Positions 10,990-21,800 of a stretch of DNA of 64,000 nt are shown one piece after another (the first letter of the stretch is position 1; each line of letters starts with the position of its first letter). The translations under genes were made by a program, and so were the position numbers. The notes beneath the pieces are model-generated. The model was not told where the DNA came from and did not search any database. It saw only the letters and a list, made by a program, of their open reading frames with translations. Source of the DNA: Schistocephalus solidus. Taxonomy: Eukaryota > Platyhelminthes > Cestoda > Diphyllobothriidea > Diphyllobothriidae. The stretch covers positions 1 through 64,000 of the forward strand of contig WEDG01007066.1 of NCBI GenBank assembly GCA_017591395.1. Reading direction: 5' to 3'.

Positions 10990-13960
10990 GGAATTAGTGG
11001 CTGTTTTCAGATTTTTTGTTTCTGACGCGATGTACCTGTTACGGCTGTGATCATGCGATTGTGCCTTTACATGTGACGATCCGCGGCAGCAGACATGGAC
11101 AGCTCAATCTGTTCTCTTCGCTAACGACGGACGTCGAATACCGAAGGTCAAAGAACCACTTCCAAGTCTTGACGAACAGTGTCGAGCCATGTTTTGAGCT
11201 GACCCTCTTCGATATCTCCAATTGGGTATTGGGGGCGGATCAAGGGCAGTAACACTTAGCTCGTGAGGTGGGCGTTGGATAATGCGCCTAAACCACCTCA
11301 GTCGTCGTTATGGGCTGGCTCATGATATCTTTGCGATGCTTTCGCAGCGATTTCGGACTTTTTCATTTGAGACGAAGTCTTCGAGCTGTGGTGGTCAAAT
11401 ACCTCCAGTTTTCATTCATCATCCACGCGCATTTACAGCCCTAGGGAAGAACAGAGGACGGAAGCACGGCATGCGAATTTTCGTGGCGATGGAAATGTTG
11501 CGTCCTGTCCACATACACTGTCTAAGGCTTGAGAAAATCCGACGAGCAGCATCAATTCGGAAGACAATGTCATCCTTACTCTGTCCGTTCGGTAGCAATC
11601 TCGCCTCAAGGTATTTGAAATAGTCTACCTCTGCAAGTCGACAGCCATCGTCATCTAGTGCCATTATCCGCCATAGGGATTCACGATAAACCGAATCGAA
11701 AGTGAGGGCAAAATCAAGGATGCACCTCTATATGAATAGCTGGTTCGCGCATCCACGCCCAACACGGAATCTGGCTTAGTTGGGTCTCGTCATGGAGTCA
11801 CGCACAGATTTGAATCGCCTGAGAAGGAAAATGGCAAAGGTCTTCGCAGCAAATTCGCTAAGACTTATGCCACGGTAGTTCTCGCATCTCGTCTTATCTT
11901 CCTTCTTGTGGATGGGCGAAGGATGTCTGAGCCCCAGTCAACAGGAAAAATCTCGTCTCCACGCTTGTGCAATCACTTCATGGAGCCAGGACGCCAGTGT
12001 GTGGACAAAAAAACTTGTAGGTTTCAGCGGTTAAACCGTCCTCTCCAGGTGATTTGTAGTTTCGCAATATTGGTTTGGTATCAGCAACTTCTTTAGAAGG
12101 GGGTCGCATGACACCGCATAGGCAGGAGAGGGGAAGACTCCGTTGCAGATTGGAATGAGTGGGGGCTGGATTCGGTATCGAAGTTGAGACGCTGTTTGAA
12201 GTGCTCATGCCAGCGGTCGACTTTGCCCAAGTTGTCTGAAACAAAGTCGCTATTAACGTCACGAACAGTCGCTCAGTGTAGATGGCTTACAACTAACTTG
12301 GTGTTTAATTTTTTAGTGTTCGAGTGTCACCGACGTTTAAGGCCTGCTCCATGGGGTTCGCTAGTTCAGGCCAATACTTCTTCCGATTTTGCCGTCATCT
12401 TTCGGAGTTGGCGGGAAGAAGCATCGTTGCGGGATCTGACTCGAGCCGTCTACGCAGACAACTGCAGGGTTCTTCCGCTGATCCAGTCACTGCGGCATCG
12501 CTAAGTATATCCAAGAATTTTCCCAGCTGCCCCAAAGACTAATGCCTTCAGTGATGACAACTCACTACTGCCTTCATCGTTTGCTCGGGTAGTAAAACAG
12601 AACCGAATATCTCTGCTCAGGGTTTCGGTAGTGCTGGATTGCCGGATTTTGGTGACATCTAAACGTCTATCACGTGGCATTTTGGTTGCGGATAGTTGCA
12701 CTTTCAAGCGTGTCCAAACGAGAGCATGGTCAGATCCATAGGCGTTACCAGTCTCTGAATCGCACATCGATCTTTTATCATGAAGCCATCTGCGGAACCA
12801 TGAACTGATTAGGATGTAGTCGATCTGAGTGGTCTTATGACCTTCGTTTGAATACCAGGTCAGCGGTACTGGATGCACGTGTTCGTGACAAACATTTGGT
12901 TCCGGTCAGCAAAGTTCAACCATCTTTCACGATTTTCACTCCGAGAACCAAACCCAAAACGACCAAGAAGATACTGTTTATGGAGTCACCACGCCCAGTC
13001 CTGCAAGAATTAGCAGATAGTGGCAAGGCAGTCTTTCAAATACTACTTGTAGCTGTGAATAAAACATCTCGTTGTCGCGCTGTTTGGCAGTGGAAGTCGG
13101 TGCGTACACGGAGACGATAGACGTGTTTGTGAACTGACCTTTCAGTAGCACGTAGGTCACCCCTTCATAGACTGGTTCCCAAGCAAGCAGTGCACGGTTC
13201 GCTGGTTGCGAGAGGGCAATCGCCACAACCTGTCTACCAGCTGAGTCGCGAGGGCCACTGTGGTGCAGAATGAAGTGTGAGTTGGCTCTCGGGTTCTTTA
13301 TTTTCAGAGAGCCTGAGTCAGGGATTCGGACTCCTGACAGGAAACATATATCCACGTTGTACTGGTAAAGCCTGCGCGCCATCAGACTTTGGGTACCAGG
13401 GTCCAGGAACGTCCGCACATTCCAGCATCTAGTGCCAAGCGTCCGATTCCGATTGAGTAGTCCAGCTCGCGTAATTTTCGTCCGCACCGCTGAACTAGGG
13501 TTGCGGAGTGCGTCAGATTCCCGCGAACGCCATGGCATGGATCGTAGTACTGTAATCTGACATATTTTCATGAGGTATCTTGGGAATTGTGAGTACGGGC
13601 GGGCCCCCAACAACCGCTTGGATTGTTTGCTCGAGGTTGTCTCCTCTAGCGCTTTGGCTCAAGAGCCTACCCACTAGGCAACGGAGGCAAGTGAACTTAT
13701 TTAATGGCGGTCCATAGTCACCATGTCACAGTGCCGTCATCAGGCTTTGTGGTTTTTTATAAGGCTTTTGGTGTGCCAAACCTCAGTTCATCGTACCCGG
13801 GTAGCACTTTTGCTTTTGGTCCACGATTACTTATTCGGCAGACCCGAGAGTCTGCTTATTTCGCAGCTAGCCTTCTCTGAAGGCCGTTCCACTAACCACC
13901 ACCTGTGTATGCGCCGGTTAGTTAATAACTAGGCTAATGGGTGACCCATCTTCCTGATGA
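10990..13960 (-). mobile_element. RTE-like LINE copy, internally deleted
   Basis: Minus-strand translation gives, in order, a 5' leader (13620-13960), an APE-type endonuclease (12500-13610), a linker containing KSPGEDGLTAETYKF (about 12000), an RT start (CENYRGISL then FAIFLLRRF, about 11800-11900), a late RT segment (LAEVDYFKYLEARLLPNGQS), and the C-terminal GQLKTWLDTVRQDLEVVL...PSVFDVRR (11100-11230). The RT catalytic centre is missing: the frame jumps from SVYRESLWRIMA directly to LDDDGC near 11665. Frameshifts and stops are frequent, so the copy is dead. Assignment to RTE-like is by motif recall. Confidence 0.8.
12501..13613 (-). pseudogene. APE-type endonuclease domain of RTE-like LINE
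   Basis: The endonuclease nicks target DNA to prime reverse transcription. The N-terminal part reads LGTRCWNVRTFLDPG, then YNVDICFLSGVRIPDSG, SVYAPTS, and ends before the DFN motif. A second frame (12501-12878) supplies QIDYILIS and AYGSDHALVW, the SDH catalytic motif. In the family the first acidic site is normally SE.R. Here it reads LSGVR, a Glu-to-Gly change (codon at 13332-13334), and the two halves are in different frames. The domain is inactive on both counts. Confidence 0.8.
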
Positions 13961-16580
13961 CGCGATGCTCTATTATTGGTTGTGTGGTAGACTATACTAG
14001 CAGCACAGGTACTAGATAAAAGCCGAGGCACGTGTCTCGCCGTTATTTGGCCGCTGGATGGTACAGTTGTGAGGCGCTCGGCTCATCCGTGGGTCCCCCA
14101 GCGTTCCCTATATGCTTTCCGGTAAAAACTCTGGACTTCGGCCCAGATACTCATGTAAAATTTTGGGCTAAGCTTATGAAACTTAAGTTCGTAGGATTTT
14201 TTTCCGAGCTTAAAAAGCCGCCTTATTATAAGTCTCCTTCAATAAAGGACTGTCATTTGCGGAGATACTCCATCGTGTCTTGATTGCCGATCTCCGCAGC
14301 GTGTTATGCTATCATAATCCTATTATTAACCGCGGCTGAAGGGAGCTTAGGAAAACCTTGCGGTTGTTGGACCGGGAGTTCCGGATAACGTCGGCCCTGA
14401 GGTCGTCGCGATTGCCAACAAAAAACGGTCGAGGAAATTTCTCTAGGCTTGATAAATTAATAAGGGCAGTATAAACCGCCATATTGACCTGGTTGCCTAT
14501 TACGAGGGTCTATGTCCATGACGTCCTGACCCGTGCCCTAGTCTCACATCAACTACCACGAATCCAGCCACCCGCAGTCCAACTGATTGTCCCTCCCTCT
14601 CCAGCAAAGGAAGTCCTAATTGTTTCCACTCCCTGCTCAAAACGCATCGTATCCCTGTGCCTGCCCCTCTCCCATGCCAATTACCTGTCTTTGCCGCTGC
14701 ACCAAATGGTATATTGTGACGATCGCACTTTCTCCCTTGTTTCCATTTCGTCTGGTGACGGTTTGGCGTCACCAGACCAAAAATTCACGAGTAGAACTCA
14801 ATCTTCGTCCGAAGAACCTCTTCCCTTTTTTAATACTGAACTCCTTTGACGAATTAGGTGGTCTGATCATTTGTCCGCAGTAGGTGTCATTAGAAAGCTC
14901 ATCGTATGAATTGTATGAGGCCAGTTGGTTCATAAGTGCTCGAGCGAATTGATTGACCCGCACTGCAACTGCATCCTGGGTGCCCCTGAGATTTATTTGC
15001 GCATTATCACTACTTTAAAGGAAATTCTACTGACATAAATCTATCTCTGAGGGTCATCTGGACTCAAAATTTACGAGTGAATGCGCTAAGCTGACTGTTT
15101 TAGGGTTTAGATTGACCATTACCTTCGTGGCACCAAAGAAACCCTGGTGTTTGTGCACGAACATTTGTTGAGGTTGAATCGCGTACCCGACTTTATTCAT
15201 CCAAGATAGTGTCTGATCTGTCAGCCGCCCCGAGTGTCCTTAGTTAGTCTTGAGTCTTTAGTTTCCGTTAAATTTTCGTTACAAGTTCGCTAGGTGTGAC
15301 TTGCACCAGTACGTCTCAGGTTTGGATTCCGTGGCATTCATGCAGGCTTTGCTTGACTTGCGAGCACTCAATCAGGCAGTCGCTCATTGCATAAAGCGTG
15401 GCATATGAGTCACAAACCACGGCGTGACCAGAGAATGCATGTTTATTTCAGGACAATCAGAAGTTCTGCGGTGCGTTATGCACCCGTAACTCATGTTTGA
15501 ATGGTCAATCGGAGTTTCAATTTTTCGGGAGAAGATCATCTGGCTAACGACCTTATTGTGCGGAAACCTCGCATTAAACTAGGGGACCTCGCTGTAGGAT
15601 GCAGTGTATCATGACACGTATCAAGGTCGTTTCGTTCCAAGTACGAAACCATACAGTAAAAATTCACTGGCAGCCGCTGTGTTCTTCCGTGTCACTCCCA
15701 AAATATTTCATTCCCTTTACTATGGATAAATCAGCCTATTCTTTTAATCTATTAATGTAATCAGTGGAAGCCTGCATCTTTTCATTGACTTGCTTCTCCT
15801 ACTCACAGAGCCGAAATTATGTATGACGCCTTATGTGGATGCTTAGCTTAACGTTTTACCGCTTTTTCGGTTGTAATATAGTCAGGGTTGAAAGGTTAAT
15901 CGAAATTATGAAGTGAGTTTTCGATTAGAAATCCTACGATATTACAGACGCACCAGGACGCCGGTTTTTTAATGCACTTCTTTCTGGCAGCCTGTAAAAA
16001 CCGCACTCGCTAAAACTGACTACTTACATAAGTTGTAGGATTAAATGATTTTCAAGGCCCTTGAAAATTAAAATATATTTATAGAAAACGTGCACAAGAG
16101 CCATCCTTCCTGTATTCAGTTGGCAGCAAGTCACGTCTTCTACAAAGCTTATGCTCAAAGAAAGAGTAGCTTTCGTTGTTTATATTTTTTTCCAAGTTCC
16201 AGATAATCTTGAGCCCCATTTGCGGTTTCAGCTGCGCTTAGGGCTTAAGGTCTACAAGCTTTATACTTTCTATTTAAGGAAAATCATACATTTATCTTTG
16301 TCATTAAGAATATACCGTACAGTGCTCCTAAAATTTTGCAATAGATTTTTCTACGCTGTATAATTCACAAGCAGCATTGCTAAATAGGCATTTACGATGC
16401 TGTATGCCGATTTATAAAACCGGAAACATTACATAGTTGCCAATAGAAGCACATAGGCGAGTTTCAGGAAGCAGGTCTAAACATAAAATCATGTTATTCA
16501 CCGAATAATCTGTCGGTTATAATACGATAGATGTAATCTCTAATGTCCTCGGAAATTAAACAAGATAGGATACAACTGGA
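13961..16580. other. Unassigned DNA, including half of dispersed repeat F
   Basis: No gene was recognised. The 121-codon plus-strand frame at 14484-14849 is low-complexity Ser/Pro-rich and resembles nothing known to me. The 3' part belongs to repeat F (15987-16402, listed separately). Confidence 0.35.
15987..16402 (+). repeat. Dispersed repeat F, copy 1
   Basis: This stretch aligns along its length with 53034-53428. Shared landmarks are 'tttatagaaaac', 'gaaaatcatacat', 'ataccatatggtgctc'/'ataccgtacagtgctc', 'ttcac(a/g)ag', 'agcatt' and 'acaatgct'/'acgatgct' in the same order. It is AT-rich, with no conserved reading frame. The nature of the repeat is unknown. Confidence 0.55.
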
Positions 16581-16834
16581 GTTTATATACCGACAGTTCG
16601 ACCGTCGTAGTCCGACGATATCCACCGTATGCTCCATGGGAAAGTGGAGCAGGGTCGGTGACTTGCGCGTGATTTAGTTTAAAGTGATAGTAGACTTGCG
16701 CTGCATCTACCGCACTCTCTCCTCCTCCCCCACCTGAGCCCGGTGTCAAGAAGACCGGAGGTTGGAGAGGACGCAGGTGGCTGGTGCGGCCGGAGCCGCC
16801 CCTGGGCGTGCCACCACACCTGCGTTTATATACC
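16581..16834 (-). mobile_element. 5'-truncated family A LINE stub with 11 bp target duplication
   Basis: Only the last 232 bp of the family A 3' UTR are present (16592-16823), from the 'gacagttcgaccgtc' end to the 'agccgcccctgggcg' region. The stub is bounded by direct repeats gtttatatacc at 16581-16591 and 16824-16834. That is the hallmark of target-primed reverse transcription by a 5'-truncating LINE. It carries no coding sequence. Confidence 0.85.
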
Positions 16835-16842
16835 AGAAAGCG

Positions 16843-17290
16843 CCCAAACCCCTAGTAGCTACGTCAGGTAGTGGCACAAGATAGGCGAAACACGGCTAAA
16901 TGGGTTTGCGTTTATGCGGCAATCAGAGTAATTCCTTGGATCTTTCGTATTTATTTAAACCCGCCGTCCTCGCCTGTTATTAAACGAAATGATATGTCCT
17001 TTTGACAGTCCATTTACCATGCAAAGCTGTGACAGAACAACCCATCGAATTGGCACATCACAGTTAATATTCGTCCGTCAAACTGGTATCAAAATTGCTT
17101 CCCGAAAATTAAATTTTGTCAAGTAATTGTTCTTTGCATTTCGAATATTCATCAATACTGCCCTGTCGTATGAAGGACCTCTTGAGTCATCATCCCACAA
17201 TCGTCGGTCAGGAGCCAAACCCCTCGCAGCTGCGTCAGGCCGTGACACAAATCGGCTAAGCACGCGTTTCTGGGCTTTTTGCTAGTACCT
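16843..17290. repeat. Pair of short repeats (H)
   Basis: 16843-16930 and 17210-17290 share 'ccaaacccct.g.agct.cgtcagg...ggcacaa/gacacaa...ggc.aa.cacg' in direct orientation, about 365 bp apart. The intervening DNA is unassigned. Possibly two relics of one short element. Confidence 0.4.
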
Positions 17291-18279
17291 GTGCGGGCAG
17301 TACGGTAAATAGCTACGTAATTAAGATACATGCCAGTCTTAATCACATTAATTTGATGGCTGGCTAACATAGGGCTTCGTTGTTAAGTGCGATGAGCTGT
17401 CGTAGCTACTTTCACTAAGATAATTTTCCGTGCAGCAGCAGAACAGCCGATGGTAGGACTAGAAGAATGCTTCTGATACAAGCTCAAAAATTTCCGTCCT
17501 GTGAAAACAAAGGGCAAATGCCTAAACGAGACGCCCATGCGAGCTTCTATGTGGACCTACTTTTGTTTGCTTGCGGAAATACTAAGGCAACCTTCTTCGT
17601 ACCATATTTCGCAGTATAACAAACCTAACACGCTTAACCTATCACGGCTCGCAAATGATCGTGGCCAGCTAGCTTTCTCATCCTTTAGAACCAGAGACAG
17701 GTCGCATTTGCTCCAGGACACCTCTTCTGACCAAAGCATAATGAGTCTGAAAGTATGAAACAGGCTGTGTATGCCCCCTAAACGGACCGCACGGTAGATG
17801 CGCTGTACCAACACGGGGCTATATCAGGACACAGCAGACGTTTTTCGGGTTGTGCCCCCACAACAAATGCCGCACGTGGGGGTCGTGGCACGCCTAGGTT
17901 CAGGCCCACGCCGTGCCCGATCCTAACTCGGTCTTCCTGATTCCAGTAAGCTATTTTTTTATTCACGCCGGGAGCACGTCAGCAAGATGAGGACATACTC
18001 TGTCGCCGCCTGACACCGAACGCTGAGGAAACACCGAACATTTAGTTCTCTTCCCCTTCCTAAAAAATCTGAATGTTGTGAGAGGTTATCACCACTGCAG
18101 GCGTCAAAAGAGCGCCAAAAGGGTCATTCACCTTCGCATTAGGCTACCGTAACACGCTACCTCTTGGCCGATGCAGCATGGCCCACCCGACATGACACCC
18201 CTCGGGTAGTGCAACACACAAATTTAACAATGCTAAACTTGTTCCATAAACATATTAAATAAGGTGCAACCACTGTCTC
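17291..18279. other. Unassigned intergenic DNA
   Basis: I see no supported gene or repeat. The open frames at 17501-17814 on both strands are uninformative. Confidence 0.35.
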
Positions 18280-20015
18280 ACATTCTCTCAGGCATGACTG
18301 GACACAGTCAAAATTAGCCATGCATTCGCCAGTGGCCACTGCTGCCTGGTACAGCAATTAGGAGTTCTGTGCACAATATATTCCCCCCACCGGATGCTTT
18401 CTGTCTTCTCTTACAACCGGTAAGTCGGCTTGACGATTGCAGAGCTCTGAGTACAAGCAAAGCTTAGACGCTACGAGGCATTGCAGTTAACTAGAAGACA
18501 AGGTCGCTGAACTACAATATATTCAACAGGTGCTTATAGGGAATGGTTACCCGCGCAACCTCATCAGCCGCTGCATGCATAAGCGCTATGAGAGACAAAA
18601 TTCAACCAGCCACAACTTTTGAGGTGTGCTCCCGTACGTGAAGAACGTCTCCGAAGTCGTCAGCCGCTTCCTCACAACACTCGGCGTTAGAGTTGCGCAC
18701 AGACCGGATGCAACCGTCAGGCGGCAGGTCATGAGGCCAAAAGACCAACTGCCACGAGAGGAAACGTCTGGAGTAGTTTTCTGAATCTGTTTCAGGCGTG
18801 CACACATCAAATATGCCGGAGAAACTCTGATACTACTGCTGACGCGAAAAGCAGAGCATGCAGCATCAGTGCTGAGGAATGATGATTACTCTCAGATCGC
18901 GGCACATTCACGGTACCTGACCAAACCTTGAAGTTTTACGAGGTCGAAATTCTCGCAAGAGGTGACGACCGCCTGGGCCGTGAGCTGCTTGAGTCATGGT
19001 TCTGCGGCCCGCAATGGCCTTCCACCTCCACATTTTGCCTGGGTAAAAGTACAAGCCACGCGGGTAGGGTGTGGGTGACCGTAGTCACGGTGACTGCGAG
19101 CCAACTGGCTGAATAATCGTCACACCAAGAATCGACCACGGTGATGAAATCATGGCCGTCAAGTACGAGTAATCATCGCCTCAACTACGACTCCCAGCGA
19201 CGAACGCAAGTACTGATTATTATAGTACGCGTCTGGTTGTCTGGCCACTGCGCCCTGTAAATGCTGCATCCCTTGTACCCTATAACCCTTTGCTGTAACT
19301 GTCTTTGATGGCGGGTTCAAGCGAGAAAACGAAACGTCAGACCAATAAACTTTTTGTTCCAGTGATCGCATCTTCTTCTCAACATTAATCTGTTAGCGTA
19401 CAGGCCAGAAGGCACTTGATAATTGGTCACCGTCGCCTGAGGTGCGGCACAGTTATGTCTGCCAAAACTGCAGCTTAAGTTAGGAAGTGTTCGAAAATCG
19501 GGGAAGAGGCTAAATCACCGAAGTGGCCAGTGGGTACGGCTGACTGATATGGTAGACGACATTGGTCAGTTCCAAAATCAGGAAGCAGATAAGCGGACTT
19601 GAATGGCCAAGGTCTGCTCAAGCAGAGTAAGCGACTTTTGGATCGTGAGAGTTAGCCTGGCTTTTGAGCGCGTGGCGTTAGTCCTGATGCGACCGCGGGC
19701 CTCACAGGTCTCGGTGGGGTCGGCAGCCAATCGTTGTTCAGTCTCCTGCCCCATTAGAATCACCCGCCTTCCTGGCGAACGCCTCCCGACGCGCTGACCT
19801 TATGACCCGACCGAATGATTCGATTGAATGCAGCGCGCACAAGCACTGATTCACAGCTGCCTACACATCACATGTCGCAATGCCTACGGACTAGAACATA
19901 AAAGTCGTGAAGACAGCCAATGCCATATCCTCTCTCGGGTGTGACTGGCCGCTTCCAGCGCGCACGCTAGATTCGCCTGTGGCCATTGCTACCTGAGACA
20001 ACAGCGCAGTGTTCT
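18280..20015. repeat. Short direct repeats (G) on either side of the PLE-1 fragment
   Basis: 18280-18372 and 19926-20015 align: 'ctctcaggcatgactgg' / 'ctctcgggtgtgactgg', then 'attcgcc.gtggcca.tgct.cctg' and an ending in 'gttct'. They are in direct orientation and bracket the PLE-1 fragment at 18.6-19.4 kb. Whether they are termini of that insertion or independent relics is unclear. Confidence 0.4.
18590..19390 (+). mobile_element. Penelope-like element PLE-1, thumb/GIY-YIG end (copy A)
   Basis: Penelope-like elements pair a telomerase-like RT with a GIY-YIG endonuclease. One frame reads YVKNVSEVVSRFLTTLGVRV and AHRPDATVRRQVMRPKDQLP, the stretch just before GIY-YIG, followed by ETSGVVF and a stop. 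Further on, AEHAASVLRNDDYSQIAAHS and then EVEILARGDDRLGRELLESW give the end of the nuclease. The 3' tail 'ttgatgg..ggttcaag..ag' with 'cgaaacgtcagaccaata' matches the PLE-1 ends at 41.75 and 49.85 kb. Stops and frameshifts abound and the RT proper is absent. Confidence 0.8.
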
Positions 20016-21035
20016 AAACGGAACAAGTGCCTCATTCGGGTGTTTTTTTATTTTGAGAATCGGGACCTGGCCTGGTGATTGTGCTGGTGAAGGCCCACTT
20101 TATGTCTTAGGAAGTGTGTGTTGTGAGCCTAACGTTAATTATCAGGCTACGCGACCGGGCAGTCTGCAATCTTCGTGGACCATTAACCTTTACGACCGAG
20201 GAACACACGTACGCGGGTGGAAGCTGCGGACATGTCGAATTTACTTTGCTGTTTGTCCCCAAGCGAATGATCTGCCATTAAGATAAACTGTCCCCGGTGC
20301 GGTGTTATACTGATGCTGGCTTTAAGAGGGGGAGGTAGTTAATGTGGTACGGAAAGCTCCAGAGCGAGCCGATCCTCGGTTAAGCTGTTACAGCAGCTAA
20401 ATTTGTAGGTAGAGCCTAGCCAGTAAGACTTTCGGGTTTTGTCTCGAGTAGATAAAGGAGAGGTTGGTTGCCATTTTGTAGAGAGGCTAAGCAGTGTTCG
20501 TACTCAGAGCAGTACAATAATCACACCCAGGTCAGTTTTAGAGGAGAAGGGAAAGGTTACAGTAGAAGTATTATATTCTGTTCAGAAACTCTGTGGTGGT
20601 TAGAGGTCCCGAGTCGCGAGAGCCCTGGGTCTGCGCGCGCGTCTGCCCACTTAAACACCCCTTTTCAGTATCGTGTGCGTAAAAGTTTGGGTGATAGTAG
20701 TTAGTGCGCGCCTGTGATTGGATGTCCAAGATGATGTAGGAGTGTCATCCGGCCGCTCAATAATTGAGATTACGTGACCTATTGCGCGGTGTGCGTGCCA
20801 GACGTGGAATACGTTACAAGTTAATTGTTGTATTCGGAATGGGGAATAGGTAGGTGGCAGGTAGACGAGAGACACACCTTTGGGTGCCATCAGGATAGGC
20901 GTCGGAGTGCCTTGAAAGAGGACCTGTCTGCGTCACGCTTAAAGTTGATTGGTCAGTTTGGGTAGGTTTTATTGACCGAGAACCACACTGCTACTGGTAG
21001 GAGCGTGAGGTACAATATGGCGGCAGACATACGGA
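20016..21035. other. Unassigned intergenic DNA
   Basis: No gene or named repeat was recognised. Confidence 0.35.
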
Positions 21036-21039
21036 GTAA

Positions 21040-21115
21040 TGTCACTACATAACCATTGTAAAGGCCTGCTGATAAATAATCGAAAGCGTACGTTCGCCAA
21101 ACTCGACTTCTTAAA
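21040..21115 (+). mobile_element. Terminal relic of Penelope-like element PLE-2
   Basis: The segment 'tgtaaaggcctg...gataa.taatcgaaagc...acgt...cgcc' matches the right terminus of the PLE-2 element at 40370-40432 with several substitutions and a small insertion in the hammerhead-like core. Only the terminus is present. Confidence 0.55.
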
Positions 21116-21344
21116 TGCTTATATGGGTATCATCGCTGATCATAACCCTTTTTCTCAGCTTATTACACTAAAACTGCTTTCTGAAACTTATACATACTAT
21201 TGGAAATGTTTTACAGACTCGCTCCACACATCTAAGTCCTTGCTCTTAATACTTACTCAAATGAAGTCAAGTTGTAAAATCGTCGCAGGTACCGGGAAAT
21301 GGGGTTGTTACGATTAACTTCTTCCAGGCAAAAGGCCATTGTCG

Positions 21345-21625
21345 ATAAATACAGGGGAGGCTGGAATTGCCACTTCTGGCTTATTAGTCGTCATCAGCCA
21401 GCCATACCAAAACGCAAAGGCTGCACACCTGAGGCTTGAACCCACGACCTGTTAGTTAGAAGTCTAGTGCTCTAACCACTACGCCACGGGCTTGCTTTCC
21501 TGTCATTTTCGATCCGGAACGTTAACAATGGTGTATGGGCGCTCACTGATCGGTTATGGGACTCACACGTCTCCCTGTGGCCTAGGGCTGACTCTCTAAC
21601 CCCACTAGCAGCCACACAGTAGCTT
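21345..21625 (-). repeat. tRNA-derived SINE, family B, well preserved
   Basis: The minus-strand head reads gcccgtggcgtagtggttag (A box region) through to gtgggttcaagcc (B box). The body is 'agccagaa..ggcaattccag' and lies at the lower-coordinate side. Downstream of the head, 21530-21620 contains 'gcgctcactgatcgg...gggactcac...cagccacaca', which recurs beside the 29 and 42 kb copies. The repeating unit is therefore about 280 bp, longer than the tRNA head plus body. Non-coding and pol III-type by inference. Confidence 0.75.
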
Positions 21626-21639
21626 GTATTGTAGGCAGA

Positions 21640-21800
21640 TGCCCATTAATGACAAAGGCAAGGAAGACTGGAATGGCAATTTCTGGCATATTAGCCGGCT
21701 GTTGGTGCGCTCGAGAGTGAAACCCAAGGCACCACGGAACGAGTGAGCTCCGTAACCAATCGGTGAGCGCTCATCCTCGATTATTAACTTCTTCATCAAC
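21640..21800. repeat. Rearranged SINE B: body joined to an inverted distal segment
   Basis: 21655-21700 carries the SINE B body in the same orientation as the neighbour ('aaggaagactggaatggcaatttctggc'). Immediately afterwards 21710-21780 is the reverse complement of the distal segment seen at 42215-42290 (reads 'gagcgctcaccgat...gagctcactcgtt...actctcgag' on the minus strand). The tRNA head is missing. Confidence 0.6.

Noticed and set aside
14484..14849. 121-codon plus-strand open frame
   Set aside because: Low-complexity Ser/Pro/Leu content, open on both strands, and no recognisable domain.
15030..15250. Possible CR1-like C-terminus relic
   Set aside because: Only one short phrase ('ttgaggttgaatcgcgt') resembles the copy at 3.1 kb. 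The surrounding blocks do not align convincingly.
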